Source of the DNA: Arhodomonas sp052060015
GTDB lineage: Bacteria; Pseudomonadota; Gammaproteobacteria; Nitrococcales; Nitrococcaceae
Reading direction: 5' to 3'
Assembly (NCBI RefSeq): GCF_052060015.1
Contig: NZ_JBPODZ010000012.1
Location: 1-64,000, forward strand
DNA: 64,000 nt
Translations under genes and position numbers: made by a program
The notes under the pieces: generated by a model
The model's database searches: none
The model's input: the letters and a program-made list of their open reading frames with translations, nothing else
Told to the model about the DNA's origin: nothing
Shown here: positions 8,555-17,038 of the stretch, in pieces
How the letters are laid out: each line of letters opens with the position of its first letter
Numbering within the stretch: position 1 is the stretch's first letter

Positions 8555-9871
8555 ATGCCCGATTCCAGGACGACGAGGAAACAGGCGCGCCGCCGGCTGC
8601 GGCGGGCCACTGCGGGGGTGGCGTTGGCCCTGGCCATGGCAGCGGCGGGGGTGCACGCCTTCGCGCCTGTGGTGCCCATGGCCGCCGCGGGCCTGCCGGC
8701 CTGGCTGGCCACCGCACTCCTATGGCCGGACGTGGCCCGCCGCACCCGGATCCAGGCGCTAGCCCTGCTCGGCGCCGGCGGCCTGGGCTTTGCCTGGACC
8801 CTCGCCTGGGGAGCCGCCCCCGCCTGGGGCACGGCGCTGTCGGGCAACGCCGCACTCATCGGCATGCTCGCCGCGGTGGGCTTTCTCCGCCTCATCGCCG
8901 CTCCGCAGGGGGAGCAGGAACGCCTGCCGTCGGGGCGGCGCGGCATCGGAGGGACGCTGCTCGGCCTGCACCTCTTTGGTGCTGTGATCAATATCTCCAC
9001 GGTGTTCATCATGGGCCATCGCATGGCCCGGGAAGGTCGGCTTGACGATCAGCAGCTACGGGTGCTTACCCGGGGGTTCGCCGCGGCGGCGTTTTGGTCG
9101 CCGTTTTTCGCCGCCATGGCCGCGGCGCTTACGTATGCCCCCGGCGCCCGGTTGGACCAGATCATCCTGGTGGGGCTGCCGCTTGCGGTGGTGGCGCTGA
9201 TGGTCACCGCGGTGGAGCTGGACCGGGAGCCGCTGGAGGATTTCCGCGGCTATCCGCTGCACCCGCGCAGCCTCGCGCTGCCGGCGGTGCTGGCGGCGGT
9301 GATCCTGTTCGTCCATTCCCGGGCCCCGGAGCTGTCCGTGCTCGGCATCATCACGGTGTTCGCGCCGTTGCTCACCGCCGTGCTCCTGCCGTTTCGGGAG
9401 CAGCGACCGGCCTGGCTACTCGGCCGCCAGGTGACCGCCCGCCTGCCGTTGATGGCCAATGAGCTGACGTTGTTCCTCTCTGCCGGCGTGCTTGCCGGCG
9501 GGCTCGCCGGGGTGGTGGATACCTTCGGTGGTTGGGTGCCTTTCGCCGCATTCGGCGGCTGGCAGGCAGGGGTGGTGCTGGCGATCATGGTGTTGATGGC
9601 CCTGCTGGGGGTGCACCCGGTCATCGGCATCGCTGCCTTCGGCACGCTGCTGGCGCCCCTGGACCCGGACCCGAGCCTTCTGGCGATGACCTTTGTCGCG
9701 AGCTGGGCCATCGGCGTCACTGTCAGCCCGCTGTCCGGGCTCAATCTCGCCCTCCAGGGGGCCTACGATATCGCCCCCGGCCGGGTGCTGCGGGCGAACT
9801 GGCGTTACGGCGTGATCATGGTGTCGGTGAGCACCCTCGCGTTCATGCTCTATTATCGGCTGGTGGGGTGA
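8555..9871 (+). CDS. Polytopic inner-membrane protein, permease-like, unknown substrate
   Basis: 438 residues with a basic N-terminus and about ten to twelve hydrophobic helices. The glycine/proline-rich segment IGVTVSPLSGLNLALQG near the C-terminus resembles re-entrant loops of ion-transporter-superfamily carriers, but I cannot assign it to a named family. The start is uncertain: ATG 8555 has no strong ribosome site and upstream in-frame ATGs exist that would overlap the divergent oxidoreductase gene. It is convergent with lexA, with only 10 bases between the stops. Confidence 0.6.
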   Translation: MPDSRTTRKQARRRLRRATAGVALALAMAAAGVHAFAPVVPMAAAGLPAWLATALLWPDVARRTRIQALALLGAGGLGFAWTLAWGAAPAWGTALSGNAALIGMLAAVGFLRLIAAPQGEQERLPSGRRGIGGTLLGLHLFGAVINISTVFIMGHRMAREGRLDDQQLRVLTRGFAAAAFWSPFFAAMAAALTYAPGARLDQIILVGLPLAVVALMVTAVELDREPLEDFRGYPLHPRSLALPAVLAAVILFVHSRAPELSVLGIITVFAPLLTAVLLPFREQRPAWLLGRQVTARLPLMANELTLFLSAGVLAGGLAGVVDTFGGWVPFAAFGGWQAGVVLAIMVLMALLGVHPVIGIAAFGTLLAPLDPDPSLLAMTFVASWAIGVTVSPLSGLNLALQGAYDIAPGRVLRANWRYGVIMVSVSTLAFMLYYRLVG

Positions 9872-9881
9872 GCCCGCCGCT

Positions 9882-10481
9882 TCAGTGGTAGCGGCGCATC
9901 TGCCCTACCACCACCCCCTGGATGGTGACCCGCTCCGGGGCGTAGCGCTGGGGCGCGTAGTCGGCGTTGGCCGGGTGGAGCACCACCTCGTCGGGGCGTT
10001 GCTCAATGCGCTTGAGGGTGGCCGCATCCTCGTCGATGAGCGCCACCACCAGCTCGCCGTTGCGGGCGTGGCCGCGATGCTCGACGATGACCCAGTCCCC
10101 GTCGTGGATGCCGTCGTCGATCATCGACTCGCCGCGTACCTGGAGGACGTAGCACTCGCTGTTACCGCGAAGCACCTCCGGGACGGAAATGCGTTCGGTG
10201 CCGGGGACGGCCTCGATGGGTTCGCCGGCGGCGATGCGGCCAAGCAGCGGCAGGCCCTCGCCCTCGCGGGCGGCATCGGTGAGATGAACCCCGCGGCGGC
10301 GGCCCTGCATCGGCTCCACCAGGCCGGCCTCCACCAGGGCGATGACGTGCTTGTGCAGCGAACCGCGGGAGCGGAGTCCGAAATGGCGGCAGATCTCCTC
10401 CAGGGTGGGGGCGTGCCCGTCGCGGGCGCAATCCTGCAGGAAGGCGAGGATATCCTGTTGGCGGCGCGTCAGTCCGGGCAT
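9882..10481 (-). CDS. lexA: LexA repressor (short, LexA2-like type)
   Basis: 199 residues. It has an N-terminal winged helix (LTRRQQDILAFLQD; recognition helix around LRSRGSLHKHVIAL), the self-cleavage site Ala-Gly within GRIAAGEPIE, the catalytic serine in GESMIDDG and the catalytic lysine in ATLKRIE. The SRGSLHKH recognition helix differs from E. coli LexA (SPNAAEEHL) and is closer to the second LexA type of pseudomonads and xanthomonads, so its operator should differ from the CTGT-N8-ACAG box. It represses SOS genes until RecA-stimulated autocleavage. It is divergent from an mrfAB-like repair pair. The ATG at 10481 is chosen because the LexA fold begins there. Confidence 0.93.
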   Translation of the reverse strand: MPGLTRRQQDILAFLQDCARDGHAPTLEEICRHFGLRSRGSLHKHVIALVEAGLVEPMQGRRRGVHLTDAAREGEGLPLLGRIAAGEPIEAVPGTERISVPEVLRGNSECYVLQVRGESMIDDGIHDGDWVIVEHRGHARNGELVVALIDEDAATLKRIEQRPDEVVLHPANADYAPQRYAPERVTIQGVVVGQMRRYH

Positions 10482-10491
10482 GGCGCTTCTG

Positions 10492-10523
10492 GTTCTCCCT
10501 CGGTTCTTCTGTTCTGCTATTCT
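10492..10523. promoter_or_regulatory. Candidate LexA operator and promoter between lexA and mrfA
   Basis: Three direct GTTC repeats lie at 10492-10495, 10503-10506 and 10511-10514, giving GTTC-N7-GTTC and GTTC-N4-GTTC. GTTC-N7-GTTC is the alphaproteobacterial SOS box, and the N4 spacing resembles the LexA2-type box of pseudomonads. A weak -10 (TATTCT, 10518-10523) points toward the helicase gene. No CTGT-N8-ACAG box is present. The site sits between the divergent ATGs, so it could control both genes. Confidence 0.45.
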
Positions 10524-10569
10524 GAGCGGACCACGGCGGTGGCGCAAACTTCGTGAAGCGGAGAGGTCG

Positions 10570-12981
10570 ATGGGCAAGGTGGCACAGATCCGGGAAGCGC
10601 GAACCGAAGACCCCGTCCACCGCCTGGCCGCTCGCTTAAAGGGCAAGTATAGCGCACGGATCACCGGTGAGCTCACCATCCCGACCCGGGAAGGGCGCTA
10701 TGCGGATTTCCCCGACGAGCTCTCCCCGGCGCTGGCCACTGCGCTACGCGCGCGGGGCATGGAGCGGCTCTACAGCCACCAGCGCGAGGCCTGGGATCGG
10801 ATCCGTGCCGGCCGGCACACGGTGGTGGTCACACCTACCGCCTCGGGCAAGACCCTGTGCTACAACCTGCCGGTCCTGGATGCCGCGCTTAGCAATGGCG
10901 CCAAGGCGCTGTATCTCTTCCCCACCAAGGCGCTCTCCCAAGACCAGGTGGCCGAGCTCACCGAGCTCAATCAGGCCGGCGAATTGGGCATCCGCGCCTA
11001 TACCTTCGACGGCGACACCCCCGGAGACGCGCGCAAGGCGGTGCGCACCAAGGGGGATATCGTCGTCTCCAACCCGGACATGATCCACCAGGGCGTGCTG
11101 CCCCATCACACCAAGTGGGCGCAATTCTTCGAGTCGCTGCAGTACGTGGTGATCGACGAGACCCACACCTACCGTGGGGTGTTTGGTTCCCATGTGGCCA
11201 ACGTCATCCGGCGGCTGCGTCGAGTGTGTCGGTTCTATGGCTCGGAGCCGGTATTCATCCTCTCCTCGGCGACCATTGCGAATCCCGCCGAGCTGGCCTC
11301 AACCCTGGTGGGGGAACCCGTGGGGGCGATCACCGAGAGCGGGGCGCCGGCGGGAGAGAAGCACCTGCTGCTGTGGAATCCCCCGGTGGTGAATCCGGAT
11401 CTCGGTATCCGCGCCTCGGCGCGCTCGCAGGCGACCCGCATCGCCCGGGCGGCGGTGCGTGGCGGGATGAAGACCATCGTCTTTGCCCGTTCGCGGTTGA
11501 TGGTCGAGGTGATCACCAAGTACCTCAAGGACGTCTTCGATCGGGATCCGCGCAAGCCGACGCGGGTGTCCGCCTATCGTGGCGGCTATCTGCCCACCGA
11601 ACGGCGGGGCACCGAGAAGGCCCTGCGCGGCGGCAAGGTGGATTGCGTCATCGCCACCTCCGCCCTGGAGCTGGGTGTGGATATCGGCGCCCTGGACGTC
11701 TGCGTACTCAATGGCTATCCCGGCACTATCGCCGCCACCTGGCAGCGCCTCGGGCGTGTCGGCCGGCGCAACCGCCCGGCCCTGGGCGTGCTGGTCGCCT
11801 CCAGCGAACCGCTGGACCAGTACATCGTCCGCAACCCGGATTTCTTCCTGGGCGCCTCGCCGGAGCACGCCCGCATCAGCCCGGACCAGCTGTTGATCCT
11901 GCTGGACCACGTCCGCTGCGCCGCCTTCGAGCTGCCCTTCCGCGCCGGCGAGCGCTTCGGCGGTGAAGACCTGGAGACACTCCTCGACTATCTCGCCGAG
12001 CAGGGGGTGCTCCACCGCGAGGCGGACACCTGGCACTGGATCGAGGACAGCTATCCCGCCAACGCGGTAAGTCTGCGCTCGGTGGCCGAGGGCAACTTCG
12101 TGGTGGTGGATACCACCGATGGCGGGCGCCGGATCATCGCCGAGGTGGACTACTCCAGCGCCGCCGAGACCCTCTACGAGGGGGCCATCTACCTGGTCCA
12201 GGCGAGCCCCTACCAGGTGGAGGAGCTGGACTGGACGGGCCGCAAGGCCTATGTGCGTGAGACCCGGGTGGACTACTACACCGATGCCATCGATTACACG
12301 CGCCTGAAGATCCTGGAGAACTTCGAGGCCGCGCGGGCGAGACGCGCGGAGACCGCCCACGGCGAGGTGCACCTGGTCCGGCGCATTGCCGGCTACAAGA
12401 AGATCCGCTATTACACCCATGAGAACGTCGGCTTCGGGAACATCGATCTGCCGGACCAGGAGATGCACACCACCGCGGTGTGGTGGCAGGTGGCGCCGCA
12501 CGCCCTGGCTGCCGCGCTTCCGGGCCGCCAGGAGGCCATCGACGGCTTCCTCGGGGCGGCGTATGCGATGCACCACGTGGCGGCGCTGCGGGTGATGGCC
12601 GAGCCCAATGACCTGGGCCGCGCCGTCGGCGACGGCGATGCCCGCTGGTTCGCCACCGTGGGCCCGGCGGGGCGTGGCAGCCTGCGCACCCTGGACGGCG
12701 GTGAGCTCGATCCGGAAGAGCAGCGCCACTTCCGGCCGGCGGTGTTCCTCTACGACAATTACCCCGGTGGCGTGGGGCTCTCCGAGCCCCTGTACCGCCG
12801 CCGCGACGACGTGGTCCGTGACGCCCGGGAGCTGGTGGCCGCCTGCGGCTGCGACCACGGCTGTCCCGGCTGTGTGGGCCCCATCCTGGCCTCGGACGAG
12901 GTCCGGGGTTTCTCCCCCAAGGGCGCGGCGCTGACCGTGCTGGACCTTTTTGGCGACCATGAACCTGAAGTCCCGGCTTGA
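10570..12981 (+). CDS. mrfA: MrfA/YprA-like DEAD/DEAH helicase with C-terminal DUF1998 zinc domain
   Basis: 803 residues. The helicase core carries Walker A (TPTASGKT, near residue 95), motif II DETH, motif III SSATIANP, and an Lhr-like second domain with GRVGRRNRPALG. The C-terminus is the DUF1998 region ending in CGCDHGCPGC, the four-cysteine zinc site seen in Bacillus subtilis MrfA, a 3'-5' helicase for mitomycin C lesion repair. The next gene, overlapping by 23 bases, encodes the YprB/MrfB-type exonuclease, which makes this assignment much stronger than generic helicase. ATG 10570 is preceded by GGAGAGG. It is divergent from lexA. Confidence 0.85.
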   Translation: MGKVAQIREARTEDPVHRLAARLKGKYSARITGELTIPTREGRYADFPDELSPALATALRARGMERLYSHQREAWDRIRAGRHTVVVTPTASGKTLCYNLPVLDAALSNGAKALYLFPTKALSQDQVAELTELNQAGELGIRAYTFDGDTPGDARKAVRTKGDIVVSNPDMIHQGVLPHHTKWAQFFESLQYVVIDETHTYRGVFGSHVANVIRRLRRVCRFYGSEPVFILSSATIANPAELASTLVGEPVGAITESGAPAGEKHLLLWNPPVVNPDLGIRASARSQATRIARAAVRGGMKTIVFARSRLMVEVITKYLKDVFDRDPRKPTRVSAYRGGYLPTERRGTEKALRGGKVDCVIATSALELGVDIGALDVCVLNGYPGTIAATWQRLGRVGRRNRPALGVLVASSEPLDQYIVRNPDFFLGASPEHARISPDQLLILLDHVRCAAFELPFRAGERFGGEDLETLLDYLAEQGVLHREADTWHWIEDSYPANAVSLRSVAEGNFVVVDTTDGGRRIIAEVDYSSAAETLYEGAIYLVQASPYQVEELDWTGRKAYVRETRVDYYTDAIDYTRLKILENFEAARARRAETAHGEVHLVRRIAGYKKIRYYTHENVGFGNIDLPDQEMHTTAVWWQVAPHALAAALPGRQEAIDGFLGAAYAMHHVAALRVMAEPNDLGRAVGDGDARWFATVGPAGRGSLRTLDGGELDPEEQRHFRPAVFLYDNYPGGVGLSEPLYRRRDDVVRDARELVAACGCDHGCPGCVGPILASDEVRGFSPKGAALTVLDLFGDHEPEVPA

Positions 12982-14218
12982 CGCCCTGCGTCGCCAGGCG
13001 GGCGCCGATGCGGCCGCGGCCGAACCGCGGGCGGCCGATAGCGCGCTGGCGGAGCGGCTACGTCGACTGGGTCGCGGCCGAGGCACGGCGGGCGGGCCGC
13101 CCGCGGTCACGCCGGAGGTAGTGGCGGGGCATCTGGGCGGTGAGGCCCTGGAGGACGGGGTCGTCCGTGTCACCCGGCGGTTGCCCCTGCCCGATGCCGT
13201 GCCACGCGATGATGGAGGTGTGCTGCCGGGCATCGGCGCTTTCCCCGGGGAGCGGGCGGTGTTCCTGGACACCGAGACCAGCGGCCTCGCCGGTGGTACC
13301 GGCACCGTGGCCTACCTGGTGGGCCTCGCCCGCATCGATAGCGGTGCGCTGGTCGCCGATCAGTTCCTCATGACCCGCTTCGGCCACGAGCCCGCCTTGC
13401 TGGCGGCGGTGCGGGCCGCCCTCGGGGACGACGCAGTACTGGTGAGCTACAACGGCCGTAGCTTTGATGCGCCGTTGCTCCGCGACCGCTTTCGACTGGC
13501 CGGCCAGGATCATCGCCTGGAGGAGAGCGGCCACGCGGACCTACTGCATCCCGTGCGGCGGTTGTTCCGCCACACCTGGCCGGACTGCCGCCTGGCCACC
13601 GCGGAGGAGCGGCTGCTGGGACTGCACCGGCAGGGGGATCTGCCCGGCAGTGCGGCGCCGCTGGTGTGGTCCGAGCTCCTGCGCCTGGGGCGAATGACCG
13701 ACCTGCCCCGGGTGCTGGAGCATAACCGCCGGGACCTGCTTTCCCTGGCGGCCCTGTGGCCGCTGCTGGCCGATGCCTTTCGTGCTCCCCATGCCCTGGG
13801 GGCCTCGCCCCTGGCGGCGGCCCGGGCCTGGTACCACTGGGGCGAGGAGGGGAGGGCCCGTTCGGTGCTGGAATACAGCCCCGGGCTGGATACCCCGGCA
13901 CGCCGTGAGCTCGCCCGCCTTCGCCGCCGCGCCGGCGATTGGCAGGGTGCCCGGCGGCTGTGGGAGGACCTGGCGGCGGAGGGGGATCACCATGCGGTGG
14001 AGGCGCTGGCCAAGTACTACGAGCACGTCCGGCGGGACTGGGACGGCGCCCTCGCCTGGACCGGCCGGCTGCCGCCGGGCCCGGCGGTCGCCCATCGGCG
14101 CCGCCGTATCGAGCGCAAGCGCGGCGGTGCCCAGCGGGAGCTCTTCGCCGGGGAGATGGGCGCCGGCGGCGCTTTGGCCTATCCTCGGGGAGAGGGGGAA
14201 GACACGGACAGCCGATGA
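12959..14218 (+). CDS. mrfB: MrfB/YprB-like RNase H-fold DEDD exonuclease
   Basis: 419 residues. The nuclease domain starts near residue 100 with FLDTETSGLAGGTGT (DTET carries the first two acidic residues), then SYNGRSFDAPLL and EHNRRDLLSL supply the remaining acidic metal ligands, matching the YprB ribonuclease-H-like family. The N-terminal ~90 residues are low-complexity and Ala/Arg/Gly-rich. The C-terminal ~130 residues look like a small helical, repeat-like region (ARAWYHWGEEGRARSVLEY). In B. subtilis MrfB is the nuclease partner of the MrfA helicase in a uvrA-independent mitomycin repair path. The 23-base overlap with the helicase gene shows translational coupling. Confidence 0.82.
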   Translation: MNLKSRLDALRRQAGADAAAAEPRAADSALAERLRRLGRGRGTAGGPPAVTPEVVAGHLGGEALEDGVVRVTRRLPLPDAVPRDDGGVLPGIGAFPGERAVFLDTETSGLAGGTGTVAYLVGLARIDSGALVADQFLMTRFGHEPALLAAVRAALGDDAVLVSYNGRSFDAPLLRDRFRLAGQDHRLEESGHADLLHPVRRLFRHTWPDCRLATAEERLLGLHRQGDLPGSAAPLVWSELLRLGRMTDLPRVLEHNRRDLLSLAALWPLLADAFRAPHALGASPLAAARAWYHWGEEGRARSVLEYSPGLDTPARRELARLRRRAGDWQGARRLWEDLAAEGDHHAVEALAKYYEHVRRDWDGALAWTGRLPPGPAVAHRRRRIERKRGGAQRELFAGEMGAGGALAYPRGEGEDTDSR

Positions 14219-14226
14219 GGTGAGTC

Positions 14227-14526
14227 ATGAGGGAGCATGAGGCCAGCGCGCTGAGTGGCGTGATCCTGGAGCATACCGAGGGATGGACCCTGGACGATGT
14301 CTGCGGCCTCTGTCGGGTGGAGCAGCGCTGGGTGATCTCTTTGGTCGACGAGGGGGTGGTCGAGCCGGCAGGGGGGAGCCGACCGCCGGAATGGCGCTTC
14401 CCCGGTGATGCCGTGGTCCGGGTGCAGCGCGCCGCCCGGCTGATGCGGGATCTCGGGCTTAACGCCCCGGGTGCGGCGTTGGCGTTGGAGCTCATGGAAC
14501 AGCTCGGCGACTCGCAGCGACCCTAG
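14227..14526 (+). CDS. CbpM-like chaperone modulator, MerR-type helix-turn-helix
   Basis: 99 residues. TLDDVCGLCRVEQRWVISLVDEGVVEP is a MerR-like winged helix, followed by WRFPGDAVVRVQRAARLMRDLGLNAPGAALALELMEQL. This matches CbpM, the modulator that binds the J-domain of CbpA. Its usual partner cbpA is absent here, so it is an orphan copy or has a different DnaJ partner. It lies 8 bases after mrfB and may ride on that transcript. Its TAG stop overlaps the TAG of the convergent Lrp gene in a shared CTAG. Confidence 0.72.
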   Translation: MREHEASALSGVILEHTEGWTLDDVCGLCRVEQRWVISLVDEGVVEPAGGSRPPEWRFPGDAVVRVQRAARLMRDLGLNAPGAALALELMEQLGDSQRP

Positions 14527-15017
14527 GAGGCCTCCCCGAGCTGGGCCAGGGGCACCGCTGTGGTCTCCTTGAGCCGCTGCAGCAGGATGTTGGACCGCAC
14601 ACTCGCCACCATGGACAGCTCGAGCAGGCCGTGGAGCAGGAAATCCGAGAAGCGCTCCAGGTCCGGCGCCACCACGCGCATCAGGTAGTCCGAGTCCCCG
14701 CTCACCGCCCAGCACTCCAGCACCTCCGGGTAGTCGGCCACCGCGCGGGCGAATTCCGCCGCGGATCCCGCGCCGTGCTGCTCCAGGGAGACGTTGACGA
14801 AGGCCATCACCCCCAGTCCCACCCGGCCGCGATCGAGCAGCCCCACATAGCCGCGGATCACCCCGGCCGTTTCCAGGCGCTTCAGCCGCCGCTGGCACTG
14901 GGAAGGGGAGAGATGGACGCGCTCGGAGAGCTCCACGCTGGAGAGCCGGGCATCGTCCTGGATGGCGGTGAGCAGGCGGCGGTCATAGGTGTCAAAGGAG
15001 ATCTCGTGCATGGTCAT
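14523..15017 (-). CDS. Lrp/AsnC-family transcriptional regulator
   Basis: 164 residues from ATG 15017 (ATG 15011 also possible). The N-terminal helix-turn-helix (DTYDRRLLTAIQDDARLSSVELSERVHLSPSQCQRRLKRL) and C-terminal RAM ligand domain (ECWAVSGDSDYLMRV) are complete. It is divergent from hpd with about 130 bases between the starts. Lrp-family proteins often regulate a divergent amino-acid catabolic gene, so control of hpd by tyrosine or phenylalanine is a reasonable inference. Confidence 0.88.
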   Translation of the reverse strand: MTMHEISFDTYDRRLLTAIQDDARLSSVELSERVHLSPSQCQRRLKRLETAGVIRGYVGLLDRGRVGLGVMAFVNVSLEQHGAGSAAEFARAVADYPEVLECWAVSGDSDYLMRVVAPDLERFSDFLLHGLLELSMVASVRSNILLQRLKETTAVPLAQLGEAS

Positions 15018-15146
15018 TGCGTTTTGATCCGTATCAATGCAGGAAATCTGCATATTCTTTCCTCTGCTGCGCCAATCTGCAAAAACCCCGCGACCCTCCG
15101 GCGGTATTCTGGTCGTCACATCCAGGTCGAGGGGAAGGAGGTCGTC

Positions 15147-16232
15147 ATGACCGCCACTGCCGAGAATCTCCGCCTCTGGGACAACCCGGTGGGCACCGAT
15201 GGCTTCGAGTTCGTGGAGTTCACCGCGCCGGAGCCCGATGAGCTAAAGGCCCTGTTCCGCCGCATGGGCTTTGTCGAGGTGGCACGCCACCGGCGCAAGG
15301 CGGTGAGCCTGTTCCGCCAGGGCGGTATCAACTTCATCGTCAACGCTGAGCCCGACGGCCAGGCCGCGGACTTCGCCCGGGAGCACGGCCCCTGCGCCAA
15401 TGCCATGGCGTTCCGTGTCCACGACGCCGCAGCGGCCATGGACGAGCTGGTGGCCCGCGGCGCGAGGCCGGTGGCCGCCAAGGCCGGTCCCATGGAGCTC
15501 AACATACCCGCCATCGAGGGCATCGGCGGTGCCCTGATCTACCTGGTGGACCTCTACGGCCAGCGCTCCATTTACGACGTGGACTTTGTGCCCATCGAGG
15601 GGGTGGACCCGGAGCCTGCCGGGGTGGGTCTCACCTATATCGACCACCTGACCCACAACGTGGGACGCGGGCGGATGGATCACTGGGCGCGCTACTACGA
15701 GGATCTGTTCAATTTCCGCGAGCTCCGCTATTTCGACATCGAGGGCAAGCGCACCGGCCTGCATTCCCGGGCGATGACCAGCCCGGACGGCAAGATCCGC
15801 ATCCCCATCAACGAGTCGGCGGACGAGAGGAGCCAGATCGAGGAATTCCTGCAGGAGTACAACGGCGAGGGCATTCAGCACATCGCCCTGGGTACCGATG
15901 ACATCTGCGCCACCGTGGACCGACTGCGGGACAACGACCTCGGTCTGATGAACACGCCGGATACCTATTACGAGAGGGTCAATGAGCGAGTGCCCGGCCA
16001 CGGCGAAGACCTGGAGGCGTTGCGCGAACGCAGCATCCTCATCGACGGTGCCCCTACCAAGGGTCAGGGCCTGCTGCTGCAGATCTTCAGCGAGACGGTG
16101 ATCGGGCCGATCTTCTTCGAGTTCATCCAGCGCAAGGGCAACGAGGGCTTCGGCGAGGGCAACTTTCAGGCGCTGTTCGAGTCCATTGAGGAGGATCAGA
16201 TCCGAAGGGGCGTCCTCGACGACGATGCGTAA
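15147..16232 (+). CDS. hpd: 4-hydroxyphenylpyruvate dioxygenase
   Basis: 361 residues, the usual bacterial length. It converts 4-hydroxyphenylpyruvate plus O2 to homogentisate and CO2 in tyrosine catabolism. Two vicinal-oxygen-chelate domains are present. The iron ligands are visible as the His of YIDHLTHNV, the His of GIQHIALGT and the Glu of IFFEFIQRKG. The C-terminal gating helix EGNFQALFESIE is intact. The ribosome site GGGGAAGGAGG lies just before ATG 15147. Homogentisate dioxygenase and downstream steps are not in the window. The stop overlaps the next start (TAATG). Confidence 0.95.
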   Translation: MTATAENLRLWDNPVGTDGFEFVEFTAPEPDELKALFRRMGFVEVARHRRKAVSLFRQGGINFIVNAEPDGQAADFAREHGPCANAMAFRVHDAAAAMDELVARGARPVAAKAGPMELNIPAIEGIGGALIYLVDLYGQRSIYDVDFVPIEGVDPEPAGVGLTYIDHLTHNVGRGRMDHWARYYEDLFNFRELRYFDIEGKRTGLHSRAMTSPDGKIRIPINESADERSQIEEFLQEYNGEGIQHIALGTDDICATVDRLRDNDLGLMNTPDTYYERVNERVPGHGEDLEALRERSILIDGAPTKGQGLLLQIFSETVIGPIFFEFIQRKGNEGFGEGNFQALFESIEEDQIRRGVLDDDA

Positions 16233-16744
16233 TGGATGAGCAGGCCCGCGGCCAGCGCCGCATGGGCTGGGGCATGATGGCCGCCTTCTGGGTCCTCGCC
16301 CTCGGGATGGGAACTTGGTGGTTCCAGGGGATGGTCGCCGAGCGTTACAACCCCAACGCCCAACTGGCGAGCGGGGAGCCCGGTGAGCCGGTGGTGCTGG
16401 AGCGCAACCGCTCCGGACACTTCGTCGCTACCGGCCATATCAACGGTGAGCCGGTGCAGTTCCTCGTGGATACCGGGGCCACCTACGTCTCGGTGCCCCG
16501 GCAGATCGCCGCACGGCTGGATTTGGAACAGGGCCGGGCGGTGACGTTCCGCACCGCCAACGGACGGGTCCGCGGCCATCTCACCAACCTGGAGTCCGTG
16601 CGCCTCGGTGGCCTTGAGGCCCGAGACGTCCGCGGCTCCATCAATCCCGGGTTGGACGGGGAGACCGCCCTGCTCGGGATGAGCTACCTGGATCGTTTCG
16701 ACCTGGAGTTCCGCGACCGGCGGATGGTCCTACACCCCCGCTGA
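16232..16744 (+). CDS. Membrane-anchored retropepsin-like aspartic protease (clan AA, TIGR02281 type)
   Basis: 170 residues. One membrane helix (MMAAFWVLALGMGTWWF) near the N-terminus is followed by a periplasmic retropepsin-like domain with the active-site motif FLVDTGATYVSVP and the flap/second strand region LLGMSYLDRFDL. Such single-domain proteases act as dimers, and their bacterial substrates are unknown. The ATG shares its A with the TAA of hpd, so translation is coupled, though a metabolic link to tyrosine catabolism is not obvious. Confidence 0.82.
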   Translation: MDEQARGQRRMGWGMMAAFWVLALGMGTWWFQGMVAERYNPNAQLASGEPGEPVVLERNRSGHFVATGHINGEPVQFLVDTGATYVSVPRQIAARLDLEQGRAVTFRTANGRVRGHLTNLESVRLGGLEARDVRGSINPGLDGETALLGMSYLDRFDLEFRDRRMVLHPR

Positions 16745-16754
16745 CGGTGTCGGC

Positions 16755-17003
16755 TCAGCGGAGCTGGCTGCGCCGCACCCAGCCGGATTCCCCATTGCGG
16801 GTGCGCACCCGTACCCAGCGGCCGTCCCGGCCGATCACGCGGACCGGCTCGCCGGCCTCGAGTCGGCGGTGGCGCTCGCCGCCGGCGCCCGGCGATTCCA
16901 CCAGATAGGGCTCCGCGTAGGAAGCCTTGCGCTCCTCCGCCAGGGAGATCGCAGGCAGGGCCACGGCAGTGGCCAGGATCAGAGAGAGTGCGTGGCGCGA
17001 CAT
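16755..17003 (-). CDS. Small exported SH3-domain protein
   Basis: 82 residues. A signal peptide (SLILATAVALPAISLA) is followed by a single bacterial SH3 domain: LEAGEPVRVIGRDGRWVRVR and SGWVRRSQL. Such domains often bind peptidoglycan or metal ions. ATG 17003 is chosen because GGAGG lies 6 bases upstream; a GTG two codons earlier is less likely. It follows nadC by 35 bases on the same strand. Confidence 0.75.
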   Translation of the reverse strand: MSRHALSLILATAVALPAISLAEERKASYAEPYLVESPGAGGERHRRLEAGEPVRVIGRDGRWVRVRTRNGESGWVRRSQLR

Positions 17004-17038
17004 AAACACCTCCGTGTGGTCGCTGGGTTGGAAAGGGG

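Noticed and set aside
11299..13305. 668-codon open frame antisense to the mrfAB-like genes
   Set aside because: No domain or ribosome site, and it mirrors two well-supported genes with conserved motifs.
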